Source: Cellulophaga sp. HaHa_2_95
Lineage (GTDB): Bacteria > Bacteroidota > Bacteroidia > Flavobacteriales > Flavobacteriaceae
Assembly (NCBI RefSeq): GCF_019278565.1
Contig: NZ_CP058988.1
Span: 3,410,001 to 3,474,000 of the forward strand
Length of the DNA: 64,000 nucleotides
Direction of reading: 5' to 3'
Shown: in pieces, positions 1 to 9,031 of the stretch
Layout of the letters: the number at the start of each line of letters is the position of its first letter
Position numbering within the stretch: the stretch's first letter is position 1
The notes under the pieces: model-generated
What the model was told of the DNA's origin: nothing
The model's input: the letters and a program-made list of their open reading frames with translations, nothing else
Databases searched by the model: none
Program-made: the position numbers and the translations under genes

Positions 1-556
1 TAACCTCTCTACGCATAGGGACTTTATAATAAGTAATAAACCAAAAAGTTCCACTTTCATCAGATTTTCTTCCTATTGTAGTATTTTTTTTATCAAAAAT
101 ATCAATGGTATCTTGCTCGTTTTTCAGCAATAATAACAATTGTTCAAAAGTGAATTTATATGGTATATTATAATTTTGTTCTTCTATCAATTTACCATTA
201 TTATCATATTCCAATCTTAAAACCAAAAATCTATTTGGGAATCTTGTAACATCTTGTTGCAAGATTTTAGTTTCTTTACTAAATCGTTTAAACTTCATAA
301 AAAATGAAGGGGGTTCGGGATACTCGTACACAGAATAATCGTTTACACCCTCTGTTTGCCTAACTTTTGTTCCATCTTTCTTAATAAAATTATACTCCCC
401 ATCTACTTTATTTTCTTCAAAAGTTGCTATATCAAATTTCTCTGTAGTCATTATTTTTTTCTGTTTTATATTTTCCGTAGGAATTGTTTTGCTTTTTTCT
501 TGACCTATACAGGAGATTAATAAATAATATAGCAAAATGACTAACCATTTTTTCAT
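1..556 (-). CDS. Probable T6SS immunity lipoprotein, partial (runs off left edge)
   Basis: An open frame starts with ATG at 556-554 and stays open to base 1, giving 185 codons with the C-terminus outside the window. It begins MKKWLVILLYYLLISCIGQ, a short hydrophobic signal with a good lipobox (L-I-S-C), so it should be an envelope lipoprotein. It starts 2 nt after the stop of the upstream Hcp-protease fusion. It is weakly but recognisably related to the lipoprotein at 2596-3300: both have KIMTT just after the signal, a shared NIPY[KE]F stretch followed by an amphipathic helix, and a late aromatic-rich strand. I know of no named family for it. Its position directly behind a toxin-like gene, its periplasmic-facing anchor and its paralogue in the same position suggest an immunity protein; that role is inference. 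Confidence 0.75.
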   Translation of the reverse strand, partial: MKKWLVILLYYLLISCIGQEKSKTIPTENIKQKKIMTTEKFDIATFEENKVDGEYNFIKKDGTKVRQTEGVNDYSVYEYPEPPSFFMKFKRFSKETKILQQDVTRFPNRFLVLRLEYDNNGKLIEEQNYNIPYKFTFEQLLLLLKNEQDTIDIFDKKNTTIGRKSDESGTFWFITYYKVPMRREV

Positions 557-558
557 AA

Positions 559-2472
559 TTATATTTCTTTAATTAGATTAGGCCAAATGGTTTTCCATTG
601 CCATTGCCAAGTGCTAATCCTGTCTATACCCCCCACATATTTATAATCCATTAAGTTTTCTGTTTTAGCTTGTTCAAACGTGAACAATCCATAATCATCA
701 AAACTATGTGCTAAGCCCATGGCATGCAAAATCTCATGAGAAGTTGTGGAGGTATCACGCGTATTATAAACAACTACTTCTTTACAATTATAAGTACGAG
801 CAGCTCCATTGTAGGCTTTAAAATAAAAAGATGGATTCCGAAGTGAATTAACTAATATCTCTCCTCCCTTTTCATCAAAAAAGAATACTTTAAAGTAATT
901 ATTAAAACCTGGGTGTACTTTATTAAATTCATCATCTAAATGGTTATGTAATCCACTTTTTGAATTGATTTGAAATGCGCCACCTTCATTCAACTTATAA
1001 GTAGTATTTAAAATTGCATCTTGTGTTAAATCTAATTTTCTTGTTATAATATTAGGCTTTACTAATGCTTGCTTTAAATATTTGGTTAAGAAAGTTTTTT
1101 CTCCTGTGGATTTTCCTTCATATTTATCTCCTGGGGATAATTCCGTTTTGACATGCACAAACACAATATTTGCCTGATAACGATGTGCTTTATCATTGGC
1201 TAAAACTTTAAGTTTACCTGCAAAATTACCATCAGCTAGCACCTCTATATATTCATCAGTCCCAAATTCTTTGATACAACTTATTTCAACATCATCTGCT
1301 AAAGTTTGTTTCCCAACCGTTTTATGGGATACATCTGGCTTACTTAATGTAAATAGGTCTTTATCATAAATATATTCTATTTTTTTAGCATCACTACCTT
1401 CAACTTCTACTTTCAAAGAAAACTTAGCACTTTTATTTGTATACAATGTCATAACAGGTACCAAATAAATATCCTTTGGTTTAATAGGGTGCGGCTCTTG
1501 GTCATATTGTTTCGCTAATTTCACATACTGAGCATCACTTTGTATAAAATCACCCGTTTTATAGCTTCCCACAATGTTTTTATACCAGACATCTCCTTCC
1601 CTACTTGTGTCGGAGACTCTAAACCAGTCAAAACCGAACTCACCTTTGTAACCATTATGAGGTCTAAAATTCACTAATACTTTTGACTTAGGTTTTATCT
1701 CTAATACTTCACTCTGTTGGCTCTTTCCATTATGCTCTACTTTTGCAATAAGTTTATCAATATCCGAAGTTTTAAACTCTTCCCATTGTTCTTTTATTTC
1801 AAAAGGTGTGATTTCAACTACTCCATCTTCTGTAATTGATTCTGTAAAAGAAAGTTGAGTTTTACCACTTTCAAATTCAGTCCCATCCTCTTTTTCAATC
1901 GTAATATTTATAGTTGTTCCTTCTGGATTATTTATTTCAACAATTAAACTTGCTTTTTGTGTTGCTCCAATTTCTGTAATATCTTCTTCTTGTTCTTCAG
2001 AATTAACCCAAGCAATTCTAGTTATTTTAGTCTGAGGTATTTCTTCGACAGGCACAGGAGGAGCCTCCGCAAAAGGATTACTAGGGTTCCAAACTTTCTC
2101 AAAAATTACATCGCGTACACGTTGTATCCCTGGAGTAATTGTCAGTTCCATTTTAAGCGGATCATGACCCGTAGCGCTAAATTGCTCTCGCAATCCTACA
2201 CAATAGCAATTGGCGAATTCAAAATCAAACAATTTACTTAACCCATCTCTTTTAAAGAAACGGATATACCCATCATACATTTGGTAATCGTCTAACATCC
2301 ATAAATGAAACAAAGCATCATCTCCTGTAGACTCTACCACAAAGTTTAATTGTCCGCCTTCTACCTTTGCTTTAGGCTTTCCCCTAGCATCAAGAAGTTG
2401 ATGGTATACATAATTGCCATTGAGAACATTGCGTTGTTCTCCGTTGATAAAAAGTTGTGCTAGAAAAGCCAT
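559..2472 (-). CDS. Evolved Hcp: TssD tube domain fused to metzincin-like protease effector
   Basis: The 637-residue protein opens with a TssD (Bacteroidota Hcp) domain, about residues 1-130, recognisable by MAFLAQLFINGEQ, the GG-QLNFVVES strand and FFKRDGLSK. A predicted beta-sandwich linker (about 148-260) and a segment with FRPHxGxxGEFGFDW (269-283) follow. The C-terminus carries HEILHAMGLAH (579-589), a full HExxHxxGxxH zinc motif, and a Met-turn candidate NLMDY with Met608. Those two features define metzincin proteases. Established: Hcp fusions carry effectors inside the T6SS tube lumen. Inference: this is a secreted antibacterial protease neutralised by the lipoprotein that follows 2 nt downstream. 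There is no signal peptide, as expected for T6SS cargo. No T6SS structural genes are in the window. Residues 1-262 differ at five positions from the second copy at 3303-5405. Confidence 0.85.
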   Translation of the reverse strand: MAFLAQLFINGEQRNVLNGNYVYHQLLDARGKPKAKVEGGQLNFVVESTGDDALFHLWMLDDYQMYDGYIRFFKRDGLSKLFDFEFANCYCVGLREQFSATGHDPLKMELTITPGIQRVRDVIFEKVWNPSNPFAEAPPVPVEEIPQTKITRIAWVNSEEQEEDITEIGATQKASLIVEINNPEGTTINITIEKEDGTEFESGKTQLSFTESITEDGVVEITPFEIKEQWEEFKTSDIDKLIAKVEHNGKSQQSEVLEIKPKSKVLVNFRPHNGYKGEFGFDWFRVSDTSREGDVWYKNIVGSYKTGDFIQSDAQYVKLAKQYDQEPHPIKPKDIYLVPVMTLYTNKSAKFSLKVEVEGSDAKKIEYIYDKDLFTLSKPDVSHKTVGKQTLADDVEISCIKEFGTDEYIEVLADGNFAGKLKVLANDKAHRYQANIVFVHVKTELSPGDKYEGKSTGEKTFLTKYLKQALVKPNIITRKLDLTQDAILNTTYKLNEGGAFQINSKSGLHNHLDDEFNKVHPGFNNYFKVFFFDEKGGEILVNSLRNPSFYFKAYNGAARTYNCKEVVVYNTRDTSTTSHEILHAMGLAHSFDDYGLFTFEQAKTENLMDYKYVGGIDRISTWQWQWKTIWPNLIKEI

Positions 2473-2571
2473 AGGTTACTGGTGCTTGTACTGTTTAACT
2501 ATAGAAGGATAACGCAATTGAGTTAGCTATGTATATAATAAGATAACAGAAATGCTACTTTTTAAGATACC
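1688..2571. repeat. 884-bp direct repeat, copy A
   Basis: This segment is nearly identical to 4621-5504 (constant offset 2933, no indels seen). It covers the upstream leader plus the codons for the first ~262 residues of the evolved Hcp protein. Identity ends abruptly at the start of the effector-specific part, so the breakpoint separates a constant delivery module from a variable toxin module. Confidence 0.9.
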
Positions 2572-2595
2572 AAAGCCTAACTTTAGAGATTTTAC

Positions 2596-3300
2596 TTAAT
2601 CTAAATGCCTAGCTGTGCTATATATAATTTCTTTTATAATCTCCCCAGTTTTGGCGTCTAAATGAAAGACTTTAACATTGGAAGTATTAATTAATTCTTG
2701 TGGCTTAAAAACAATGGCCCATATATATTCACCAGATCCGTTTGATCTATGTATTTCTACAATTTCCTCTTTTTTTATTTTCTGTTCTTGTAAAAACCCT
2801 TGAACGTCTTTCCATCCAAATTCATAGGGTATATCATGATTTTCAAATTTTTCAATTGCCCCTTGCTCATCGAACCAATATTGTATACTATTGTTAAAAC
2901 CATTTATATAAAAATTCCCATACATTTTTATAACCCCAGAAGGATAGTATTGGTATATATCTTCAAAAACAGCATCTTTTCGCCTTATTGTTTTTTGATA
3001 ACCTTTCAAACTATTACCTCTTATGTATACATATACACCATCATTCAGTATTACCTCATGATTAAATTGTTTATAATTTTCCGATACTTTTACTACAGTC
3101 GCGTCTCCATCCTCTTTGTCTAATTTACTGATGTCCAGTTTATCATTTTCCATAAAAATAGTGTCAGCCTTTTTTATTTGATAACTTTGTTCTATTATTT
3201 CTTTATCTGTAAATTGAGTTGTCATTATTTTATTTTGTATTATTTGCCCTGCGCAATTTGTTATAAAAAGTGTGAATAGAATTAGAAATATTTTTTTCAT
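2596..3300 (-). CDS. Probable T6SS immunity lipoprotein
   Basis: This 234-residue protein starts MKKIFLILFTLFITNCAGQ, a lipoprotein-type signal with Cys16 as the candidate lipidation site; Asn at -1 is unusual, so lipidation is likely but not certain. The gene begins 2 nt after the stop of the Hcp-protease fusion at 3303-5405 and is followed by a 123-bp gap before the next fusion. The body has alternating beta-strands and ends with an FHLDAKTGEIIKEI strand; I recognise no catalytic motif. It is a distant paralogue of the truncated lipoprotein at 1-556 (shared KIMTT, IPY[KE]F segment). The toxin-lipoprotein order repeated twice supports an immunity role specific to the upstream protease. That is inferred from context only. 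Confidence 0.75.
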   Translation of the reverse strand: MKKIFLILFTLFITNCAGQIIQNKIMTTQFTDKEIIEQSYQIKKADTIFMENDKLDISKLDKEDGDATVVKVSENYKQFNHEVILNDGVYVYIRGNSLKGYQKTIRRKDAVFEDIYQYYPSGVIKMYGNFYINGFNNSIQYWFDEQGAIEKFENHDIPYEFGWKDVQGFLQEQKIKKEEIVEIHRSNGSGEYIWAIVFKPQELINTSNVKVFHLDAKTGEIIKEIIYSTARHLD

Positions 3301-3302
3301 TT

Positions 3303-5405
3303 TTATTTTTCTTTTTCATTTTTTTTCTTTAGTTTATCCCATTGCCATTCCCAAGTACTAATCTGTTTAAGAGTACCCTTAGGAGATGTAGCATATTTTT
3401 GAATATGGGAATAATCCATAATATTTTCTGTGTGACCTATCTTGAACGTATGTGATGAGTCGTTATCAAAACTATGTTCAAGCCCCATACAATGCATCAA
3501 CTCATGGGCTACAAAAAACGGCATTGGTTCTTTATACATTACACACTCCTTAGATTTAATACCGTTGGCATGACCTCCTAAAGGTGTAATCTCTCCTGTA
3601 ATTGGATTCTCCGCCCCTCCATATTCACCAAGAAAAAATACTTTATAATAGTTTTTATACTTAGCATTATTAGGGTCAGACTTAAACTGCTTATTTAAAT
3701 AACTATCTAAACTCTTACCTTTACTTTCACTATATTTACTAAAAATACGCTTATTAATTACAGGGTTAAAAATCTTAAACTCTTTATGAAGTGTTTTTAC
3801 TTCCGGTTTAGTTAAATCCGATAAATCTAGGCTGCTTATTTCAATATCGGTACTTATCAATGCTTGTTTTAAAAATGGCTTAAGATAATTTTCTTGATCA
3901 ATTAAATCAGTTGCACTAATTCCTTCTTCATAACATCCCTTAGTATTGATATCCGTTAGCACGTTTACAAATACAATTTTACTAACCCTCCTATTTTTCT
4001 TATCGTTTGCTTTAACTTTTAACATTCCAGATAATATAGGTGTTCCTAGTAAACCATTAATCATTTTATTTGCTGCCCAAACTTTAATGGTCTCATCTTT
4101 AGGTAAATTGTCTACACATTGTAATTGTATATTAGTTTTGTTTGGGCTTCCTGTTTCTGTTACATTTTTCATAGCAGTAGCCAATTTAAAATGTTTTAAG
4201 GTGGAGTCATCCGGGGATTCTATAGATCCCACAATCTCAAAATATTTTTTAGAAAATTCAATATACAATTCATCAGGAACAACGTCAACTTCAGTAAGTA
4301 ATTCTAATTCAGCATATGAAGTTTCTGTTGAGCTAGCGCCTTTAAATATACTCAACCAAGGTGTATAATATTCTATAGCATCACCTGATGAATCTTTTCG
4401 ATTGTTAATATTCTGAGGATCATATCTTTTTTCTAAATTTTTATATTTTCCTGGCGTAAAAACTGCCCCTTCTTTTGTTGCATAAATTTTCCCATATTCC
4501 CCTACAATTTCTTCATAAGAAACATCGCCGTCTATATTTGTATCTCCAATACGCATCCAATCAAAACCAAATTCTCCCTCCCAACCACTATGTGGCCTAA
4601 AATGGAGCGTGGCTTTTGGTTTAGGTTTTATCTCTAATACTTCACTCTGTTTGCTCTTTCCATTATGCTCTACTTTTGCAATAAGTTTGTCAATATCCGA
4701 AGTTTTAAACTCCTCCCATTGCTCTTTTATTTCAAAAGGTGTGATTTCAACTACTCCATCTTCTGTAATTGATTCTGTAAAAGAAAGTTGAGTTTTACCA
4801 CTTTCAAATTCAGTCCCATCCTCTTTTTCAATCGTAATATTTACAGTTGTTCCTTCTGGATTATTTATTTCAACAATTAAACTTGCTTTTTGTGTTGCTC
4901 CAATTTCTGTAATATTTTCTTCTTGTTCTTCTGAATTAACCCAAGCAATTCTGGTAATTTTAGTCTGAGGTATTTCTTCGACAGGTACTGGAGGAGCCTC
5001 CGCAAAAGGATTACTAGGGTTCCAAACTTTCTCAAAAATTACATCGCGTACACGTTGTATCCCTGGAGTAATCGTTAATTCCATTTTAAGCGGATCATGA
5101 CCCGTAGCGCTAAATTGCTCTCGTAATCCTACACAATAGCAATTGGCGAATTCAAAATCAAACAATTTACTCAACCCATCTCTTTTAAAGAAACGGATAT
5201 ACCCATCATACATTTGGTAATCGTCTAACATCCATAAATGAAACAAAGAATCATCTCCGGTAGACTCTACCACAAAGTTTAATTGTCCGCCTTCTACCTT
5301 TGCTTTAGGCTTTCCCCTAGCATCAAGAAGTTGATGGTATACATAATTGCCATTGAGAACATTACGCTGTTCTCCGTTGATAAAGAGTTTTGCTAGAAAA
5401 GCCAT
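3303..5405 (-). CDS. Evolved Hcp: TssD tube domain fused to metzincin-like protease effector (second paralogue)
   Basis: The 700-residue protein has the same architecture as 559-2472. The TssD domain (1-130), the linker sandwich and residues up to 262 are almost identical to the other copy. It then shares only FRPHxGxxGEFGFDWxR before diverging. The long variable middle (about 290-600) looks beta-rich and matches no family I recognise. The C-terminal catalytic part has HELMHCMGLEH (634-644) and NIMDY with Met663, at the same 29-residue His-Met spacing as the paralogue, and both end in ISTW[QE]WQW. A secreted metzincin-type protease delivered on the Hcp tube is the best reading. Substrate and target compartment are unknown; the lipoprotein partner suggests the periplasm. 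The gene is the first of the four-gene array and has the repeated leader upstream. Confidence 0.85.
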   Translation of the reverse strand: MAFLAKLFINGEQRNVLNGNYVYHQLLDARGKPKAKVEGGQLNFVVESTGDDSLFHLWMLDDYQMYDGYIRFFKRDGLSKLFDFEFANCYCVGLREQFSATGHDPLKMELTITPGIQRVRDVIFEKVWNPSNPFAEAPPVPVEEIPQTKITRIAWVNSEEQEENITEIGATQKASLIVEINNPEGTTVNITIEKEDGTEFESGKTQLSFTESITEDGVVEITPFEIKEQWEEFKTSDIDKLIAKVEHNGKSKQSEVLEIKPKPKATLHFRPHSGWEGEFGFDWMRIGDTNIDGDVSYEEIVGEYGKIYATKEGAVFTPGKYKNLEKRYDPQNINNRKDSSGDAIEYYTPWLSIFKGASSTETSYAELELLTEVDVVPDELYIEFSKKYFEIVGSIESPDDSTLKHFKLATAMKNVTETGSPNKTNIQLQCVDNLPKDETIKVWAANKMINGLLGTPILSGMLKVKANDKKNRRVSKIVFVNVLTDINTKGCYEEGISATDLIDQENYLKPFLKQALISTDIEISSLDLSDLTKPEVKTLHKEFKIFNPVINKRIFSKYSESKGKSLDSYLNKQFKSDPNNAKYKNYYKVFFLGEYGGAENPITGEITPLGGHANGIKSKECVMYKEPMPFFVAHELMHCMGLEHSFDNDSSHTFKIGHTENIMDYSHIQKYATSPKGTLKQISTWEWQWDKLKKKNEKEK

Positions 5406-5504
5406 AGGTTACTGGTGCTTGTACTGTTCAACTATAGAAGGATAACGCAATTGAGTTAGCTATTTATATAAAAAGATAACAGAAATGCTACTTTTTTAGA
5501 TACC
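4621..5504. repeat. 884-bp direct repeat, copy B
   Basis: Partner of 1688-2571. The copies include about 100 bp of non-coding leader upstream of each ATG, so both effector genes probably share the same 5' control signals. The near identity of synonymous as well as non-synonymous sites points to recent duplication or ongoing gene conversion. Confidence 0.9.
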
Positions 5505-5660
5505 AATACCAAACGCTCACCACTACCGAACAGCTAAAAATAAGATAAATCAGTAAACTGATCGTATAATTTTTTTAATTTACGACGAAATACACGTAAA
5601 TTTTCTACAGATACGGAGTACGTATTCATAAATAAAGGATATACGAAAGTATAGAAACAA

Positions 5661-5690
5661 AAAAAGTCCCTGAAAAATCAGAGACTTTTG
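5661..5690 (-). terminator. Intrinsic terminator of tRNA-Arg
   Basis: Bases 5662-5673 pair with 5678-5689 around an AAAA loop, with one C-A mismatch. On the minus strand the stem is followed by a T-rich run. It begins 4 nt past the tRNA 3' end. Confidence 0.75.
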
Positions 5691-5693
5691 ATG

Positions 5694-5767
<74 letters not shown>

Positions 5768-5803
5768 TACACTGAAAGAATTAAATTTAATTCTTAGAGG
5801 CTG

Positions 5804-5835
5804 CAAATATACTGTTTTCAATAAATAATTTGCAA
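5804..5835 (-). promoter_or_regulatory. Promoter of tRNA-Arg
   Basis: On the minus strand a perfect Bacteroidota -7 element TATATTTG lies at 5811-5804, with a TTG (-33) at 5835-5833, 21 bp upstream. A 20-bp perfect palindrome (5776-5795) sits between this promoter and the mature tRNA, in the transcribed leader. Confidence 0.65.
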
Positions 5836-5928
5836 TTAAATTTTAAGTAATTTTAAGAATGTTAATTTTAAGTTTGCAAAAACTTAATTATGAATGCGTT
5901 AGGGTTTAAAAAAAAATCTACTTTACCC

Positions 5929-6768
5929 TCATTTAATTTCAAATTCTATATACACCGGTAAATGATCTGAAGGGTACTTTAGTTCTTTAGAATCGCTCAA
6001 CACCGCATATTTGTTAACTTTGATTGTAGTTCGAGCTATAAATATGTAGTCTATCCTTCTTTTTACAGCGGTGGTAAACTTAAACGCATTAAAGGTACCT
6101 TCCGGTCCAAAACTCAAGTGCGCCACTTCCTTAGCATCGCTCAACACGTTTTTCACTGTCGCTATAACTTCATCAGTGGGTTCTAGATTAAAATCTCCTG
6201 TTAAGACTACAGGATAGTCTTTTGTGTTTACCTCCTTTATTTTATTCAAAATTAACTGCACCCCTTTAGCTCTAGCTATAGCCCCTTTATGGTCTAAATG
6301 TGTATTAAATACCCAAAACTTTTGTTTTGTATCCTTATTGGTAAATAATCCATAAGTACACACTCTATTACAGGCCGCATCCCAACCCATAGAAACTTCT
6401 GTGGGGGTTTCTGAGAGCCAAAAGGTATTTTCTTCTGCTACCGAAAATTCAATTGAATTGTAAAAAATAGCACTATACTCGCCTTTATCTCCCCCATCTC
6501 TTCCTACGCCTATAAAGGTGTAATTATCTAATTGTGCCGCTAAATAAGCAGTCTGTTGTGGTGTGCCTTCTTGAATACCAAAAATATCCGGGCTATAAAA
6601 TTTTAACTGATCTACAACAAAATCCTTTCGAAAGGGCCATGCATTTTCTCCGTCTGAGGCTACATCTAAACGGATATTATAACTCATTACAGAGGTTGTC
6701 TGCCCCGCTACAGAAGTAATGGTGAGACCAAACAATGTACACGTAAAAAACAGCATTAATTTCATCAT
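5929..6768 (-). CDS. Secreted endonuclease/exonuclease/phosphatase (EEP) family protein
   Basis: The ATG at 6768 is preferred; an upstream TTG frame would add eight residues before the signal peptide. The N-terminus (MMKLMLFF... to SVAGQ) is a Sec signal, so the enzyme is exported. EEP-fold motifs appear in order: SYNIR near the start, GIQEG (metal-binding Glu), NTHLDH, TGDFN, and YPSDHLPV near the C-terminus with the catalytic His. The family includes DNase I, sphingomyelinases and sugar-phosphatases; secreted flavobacterial members are usually called endonuclease/exonuclease/phosphatase family proteins with unknown substrate. It lies downstream of the symporter on the same strand with an 86-bp gap, so the two may be co-transcribed. 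Confidence 0.85.
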   Translation of the reverse strand: MMKLMLFFTCTLFGLTITSVAGQTTSVMSYNIRLDVASDGENAWPFRKDFVVDQLKFYSPDIFGIQEGTPQQTAYLAAQLDNYTFIGVGRDGGDKGEYSAIFYNSIEFSVAEENTFWLSETPTEVSMGWDAACNRVCTYGLFTNKDTKQKFWVFNTHLDHKGAIARAKGVQLILNKIKEVNTKDYPVVLTGDFNLEPTDEVIATVKNVLSDAKEVAHLSFGPEGTFNAFKFTTAVKRRIDYIFIARTTIKVNKYAVLSDSKELKYPSDHLPVYIEFEIK

Positions 6769-6854
6769 AAAGTAAATTTTATAAGTTGACAATAGTAGGG
6801 AATACCATTAAAATAATGCACTTCATCAGATTAAGAAAATGATATCTTTAACGC

Positions 6855-8306
6855 TTATTTCTTACGTAAGAGCAATAAACCTAAAATGGTTAATCCTGCA
6901 TTTACGGCGATATTCACAAAACCAAAATCGAACTCAAATTTTGCAATTAACACTTCACTCAACGCGTAGGTTACAAAAGGTGCTAAAAGACAAATTACCG
7001 GAACCCATTTATCTTTGAGCTGCACGTTGGTAAACATCCCCAATAGAAATAAACCTAATAAAGGTCCGTAGGTATACCCTGCAACTTTAAATATCAAAGA
7101 GATAACATCGCCCTTGCTATTCGCAAAAAGCATAATAATAGTAAATACAATTACGGAGAAACCAAGTAGTACTTTGTTTTTTAAACTTTTACGCTGTGCA
7201 CTAGACTTTTCTGAAATATCTAAAAAATCATACGTAAATGATGTAGTTAATGCGGTTAGAGAAGAATCTACACTAGAAAAAGAGGCAGCTATAATTCCTA
7301 AAAGAAAGAAAATAGCAGCGAAAACGCCTAAATGATTTAAGGCTAAATTAGGAAATAAGGTATCGGTATGAATCAATTCTCCTTTATCATTTACAGGCAG
7401 TGAAATTCCGTTTTTCTCTGCATAGATGTATAATAAAACACCAAGACCCAAAAATAAAAATTGTGTTGCCGCTAATATTAGACTGTAGGTTAATGTATTT
7501 TTTTGAGCATCCCATTGATTTTTGCAGGTCAGGGTTTTTTGCATCATATTCTGATCTAAACCTATCATGGCTATAGCGACTAAAATTCCTGCGATAAACT
7601 GCTTATAGAAATTATTTCCTGAAGCACCATCCCAATTAAAAATATCAAAATAGCTATGGTCTGCCACTGCAGTAATTGCCGTGGTAAAATTTAAATCTAA
7701 TGAAGTAGTAATGGCATAAATAGAAATAACAGCCCCTAAAATTAAAAAGGTTGTTTGTAAAGTATCGGTCCAAACAATAGTCTTTATCCCAGACTTATTG
7801 GTATACAACCACACCAGTAAAAGAATAATTATAACGGTAATAAAAAACGGCACATTCAGGGCATCAAAAAGTGCAAATTGTAAAATCTTAGAAGCCAATA
7901 ACAAGCGAAGGGCTGCGCCAAAAGACTGTGATATTAGAAAGAATAAAGACCCGGTCTTATAGGAATTTATTCCAAAGCGCTCTTTTAAATACCCATAAAT
8001 AGAAACCAATTTGAGTTTAAAATAAAGCGGAATTAATACAAAGGTGATAAATAGATAGCCTACTACATTCCCTAATATAAATTGATAAAAATAGAAATTG
8101 TTATTCCCCACCATACCAGGAAGTGACACGAAGGTGACACCAGAGAGCCCTGCTCCTACCATACCAAAAGCTACCAAAAACCAAGGTGATTGGCGGTCTC
8201 CCGTAAAGTAAGATTCATCACTCCCATTTTTGGAGGTAAAATGAGAGATCACCATTAAAATAATAAAGTAAATAGCAATTATGCCTAGAACGTAGTACGG
8301 ATTCAA
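6855..8306 (-). CDS. Sodium:solute symporter (SSS family)
   Basis: The 483-residue protein is almost entirely hydrophobic and fits the 13-helix SSS/SGLT pattern. Its N-terminal YFTGDRQSPWFLVAFGMVGAG stretch is a family hallmark, followed by GLSGVTFVSLPG. The central segment MIGLDQNMMQKTLTCKNQWDAQKN is also typical of the family, as is AASFSSVDSSLTALTTSF (sodium-site helix). The transported solute cannot be told from sequence; flavobacterial relatives are associated with sugars, sialic acid-like compounds or nucleosides. It may be co-transcribed with the EEP protein downstream. Confidence 0.88.
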   Translation of the reverse strand: MNPYYVLGIIAIYFIILMVISHFTSKNGSDESYFTGDRQSPWFLVAFGMVGAGLSGVTFVSLPGMVGNNNFYFYQFILGNVVGYLFITFVLIPLYFKLKLVSIYGYLKERFGINSYKTGSLFFLISQSFGAALRLLLASKILQFALFDALNVPFFITVIIILLLVWLYTNKSGIKTIVWTDTLQTTFLILGAVISIYAITTSLDLNFTTAITAVADHSYFDIFNWDGASGNNFYKQFIAGILVAIAMIGLDQNMMQKTLTCKNQWDAQKNTLTYSLILAATQFLFLGLGVLLYIYAEKNGISLPVNDKGELIHTDTLFPNLALNHLGVFAAIFFLLGIIAASFSSVDSSLTALTTSFTYDFLDISEKSSAQRKSLKNKVLLGFSVIVFTIIMLFANSKGDVISLIFKVAGYTYGPLLGLFLLGMFTNVQLKDKWVPVICLLAPFVTYALSEVLIAKFEFDFGFVNIAVNAGLTILGLLLLRKK

Positions 8307-8550
8307 TTTGATGCGATTTTAAGAGGTTTAAATTAGCTTTTTTTTAAAGAACTTCTGCTATCTTCTCGCATATTCTCAAACAATTGGGAATTCTATAAAA
8401 GTATCCATGTATCTACCAACGAGTTACAGGAACCTCAATTATGTTTGTCTATATAGATTTACCATTCACCGACACTTAAAAGTTATTCATCTATGTAACG
8501 AATTTTAATTCTATTTAAAATGGAATATTTGCAGTCTAATTTATTAAGCT
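8307..8550. other. Divergent intergenic region, 244 bp
   Basis: The gap separates the symporter (minus) from the response regulator (plus). It is AT-rich and presumably holds both promoters. I could not find a convincing TAnnTTTG box; the best is AATATTTG about 20 bp before the plus-strand ATG, with a mismatch in its first base. No repeat or hairpin stands out. Confidence 0.4.
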
Positions 8551-8952
8551 ATGGACGTATTATTTATTGAAGACGACACGATTGAGACTATGAAGCTACA
8601 AAGAACAGTTTCTAAACTACAATTAAAACATAATATCATTGAGGCAAAAAATGGTGAACAAGCTTTAGAGATTCTTAAATCTAGTACCAAATTACCAGAT
8701 ATTATTCTGTTAGATTTGAACATGCCTAGAATGAGTGGTATTGAATTTCTAGAAATTATAAAAGCAGATGCTAATTACAAATACTTACCTACAATTGTTT
8801 TAACAACTTCTGAAAACAGAGCAGATTTACTAGAATGTTATAGAATAGGTATTGCAGGATACGTGATTAAGCCTTTAAAATATGAGGATTATGAAACAAA
8901 ATTAAAAACTGTTTTTGAATACTGGCAAACGAATGAACTGGTAAAGGCATAA
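8551..8952 (+). CDS. Single-domain response regulator
   Basis: The 133-residue protein is one receiver domain with no output domain. The acidic pocket is EDD (7-9), the phosphoacceptor is Asp55 in LLDLNMPRMSG, Thr follows in TIVLTTS, and the switch Lys is in VIKPLK. It resembles Rcp1-like regulators that pair with phytochrome or PAS kinases. It sits 79 bp upstream of the H-NOX operon on the same strand and may relay signal from one of the two hybrid-free kinases there, in parallel with the HPt/LytTR route. Cognate kinase is inferred. Confidence 0.9.
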   Translation: MDVLFIEDDTIETMKLQRTVSKLQLKHNIIEAKNGEQALEILKSSTKLPDIILLDLNMPRMSGIEFLEIIKADANYKYLPTIVLTTSENRADLLECYRIGIAGYVIKPLKYEDYETKLKTVFEYWQTNELVKA

Positions 8953-9031
8953 GCTTTTAGCCTTTTCACAACATTTTTTTCATATTAGGTGCTAATTTTC
9001 CTACTTTTAAAGTTGAAATTAATATGTACAT

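Noticed and set aside
1957..2241. Opposite-strand open frames inside the effector genes and elsewhere
   Set aside because: They lie antisense to well-supported coding regions, have low-complexity hydrophobic translations and no family resemblance.
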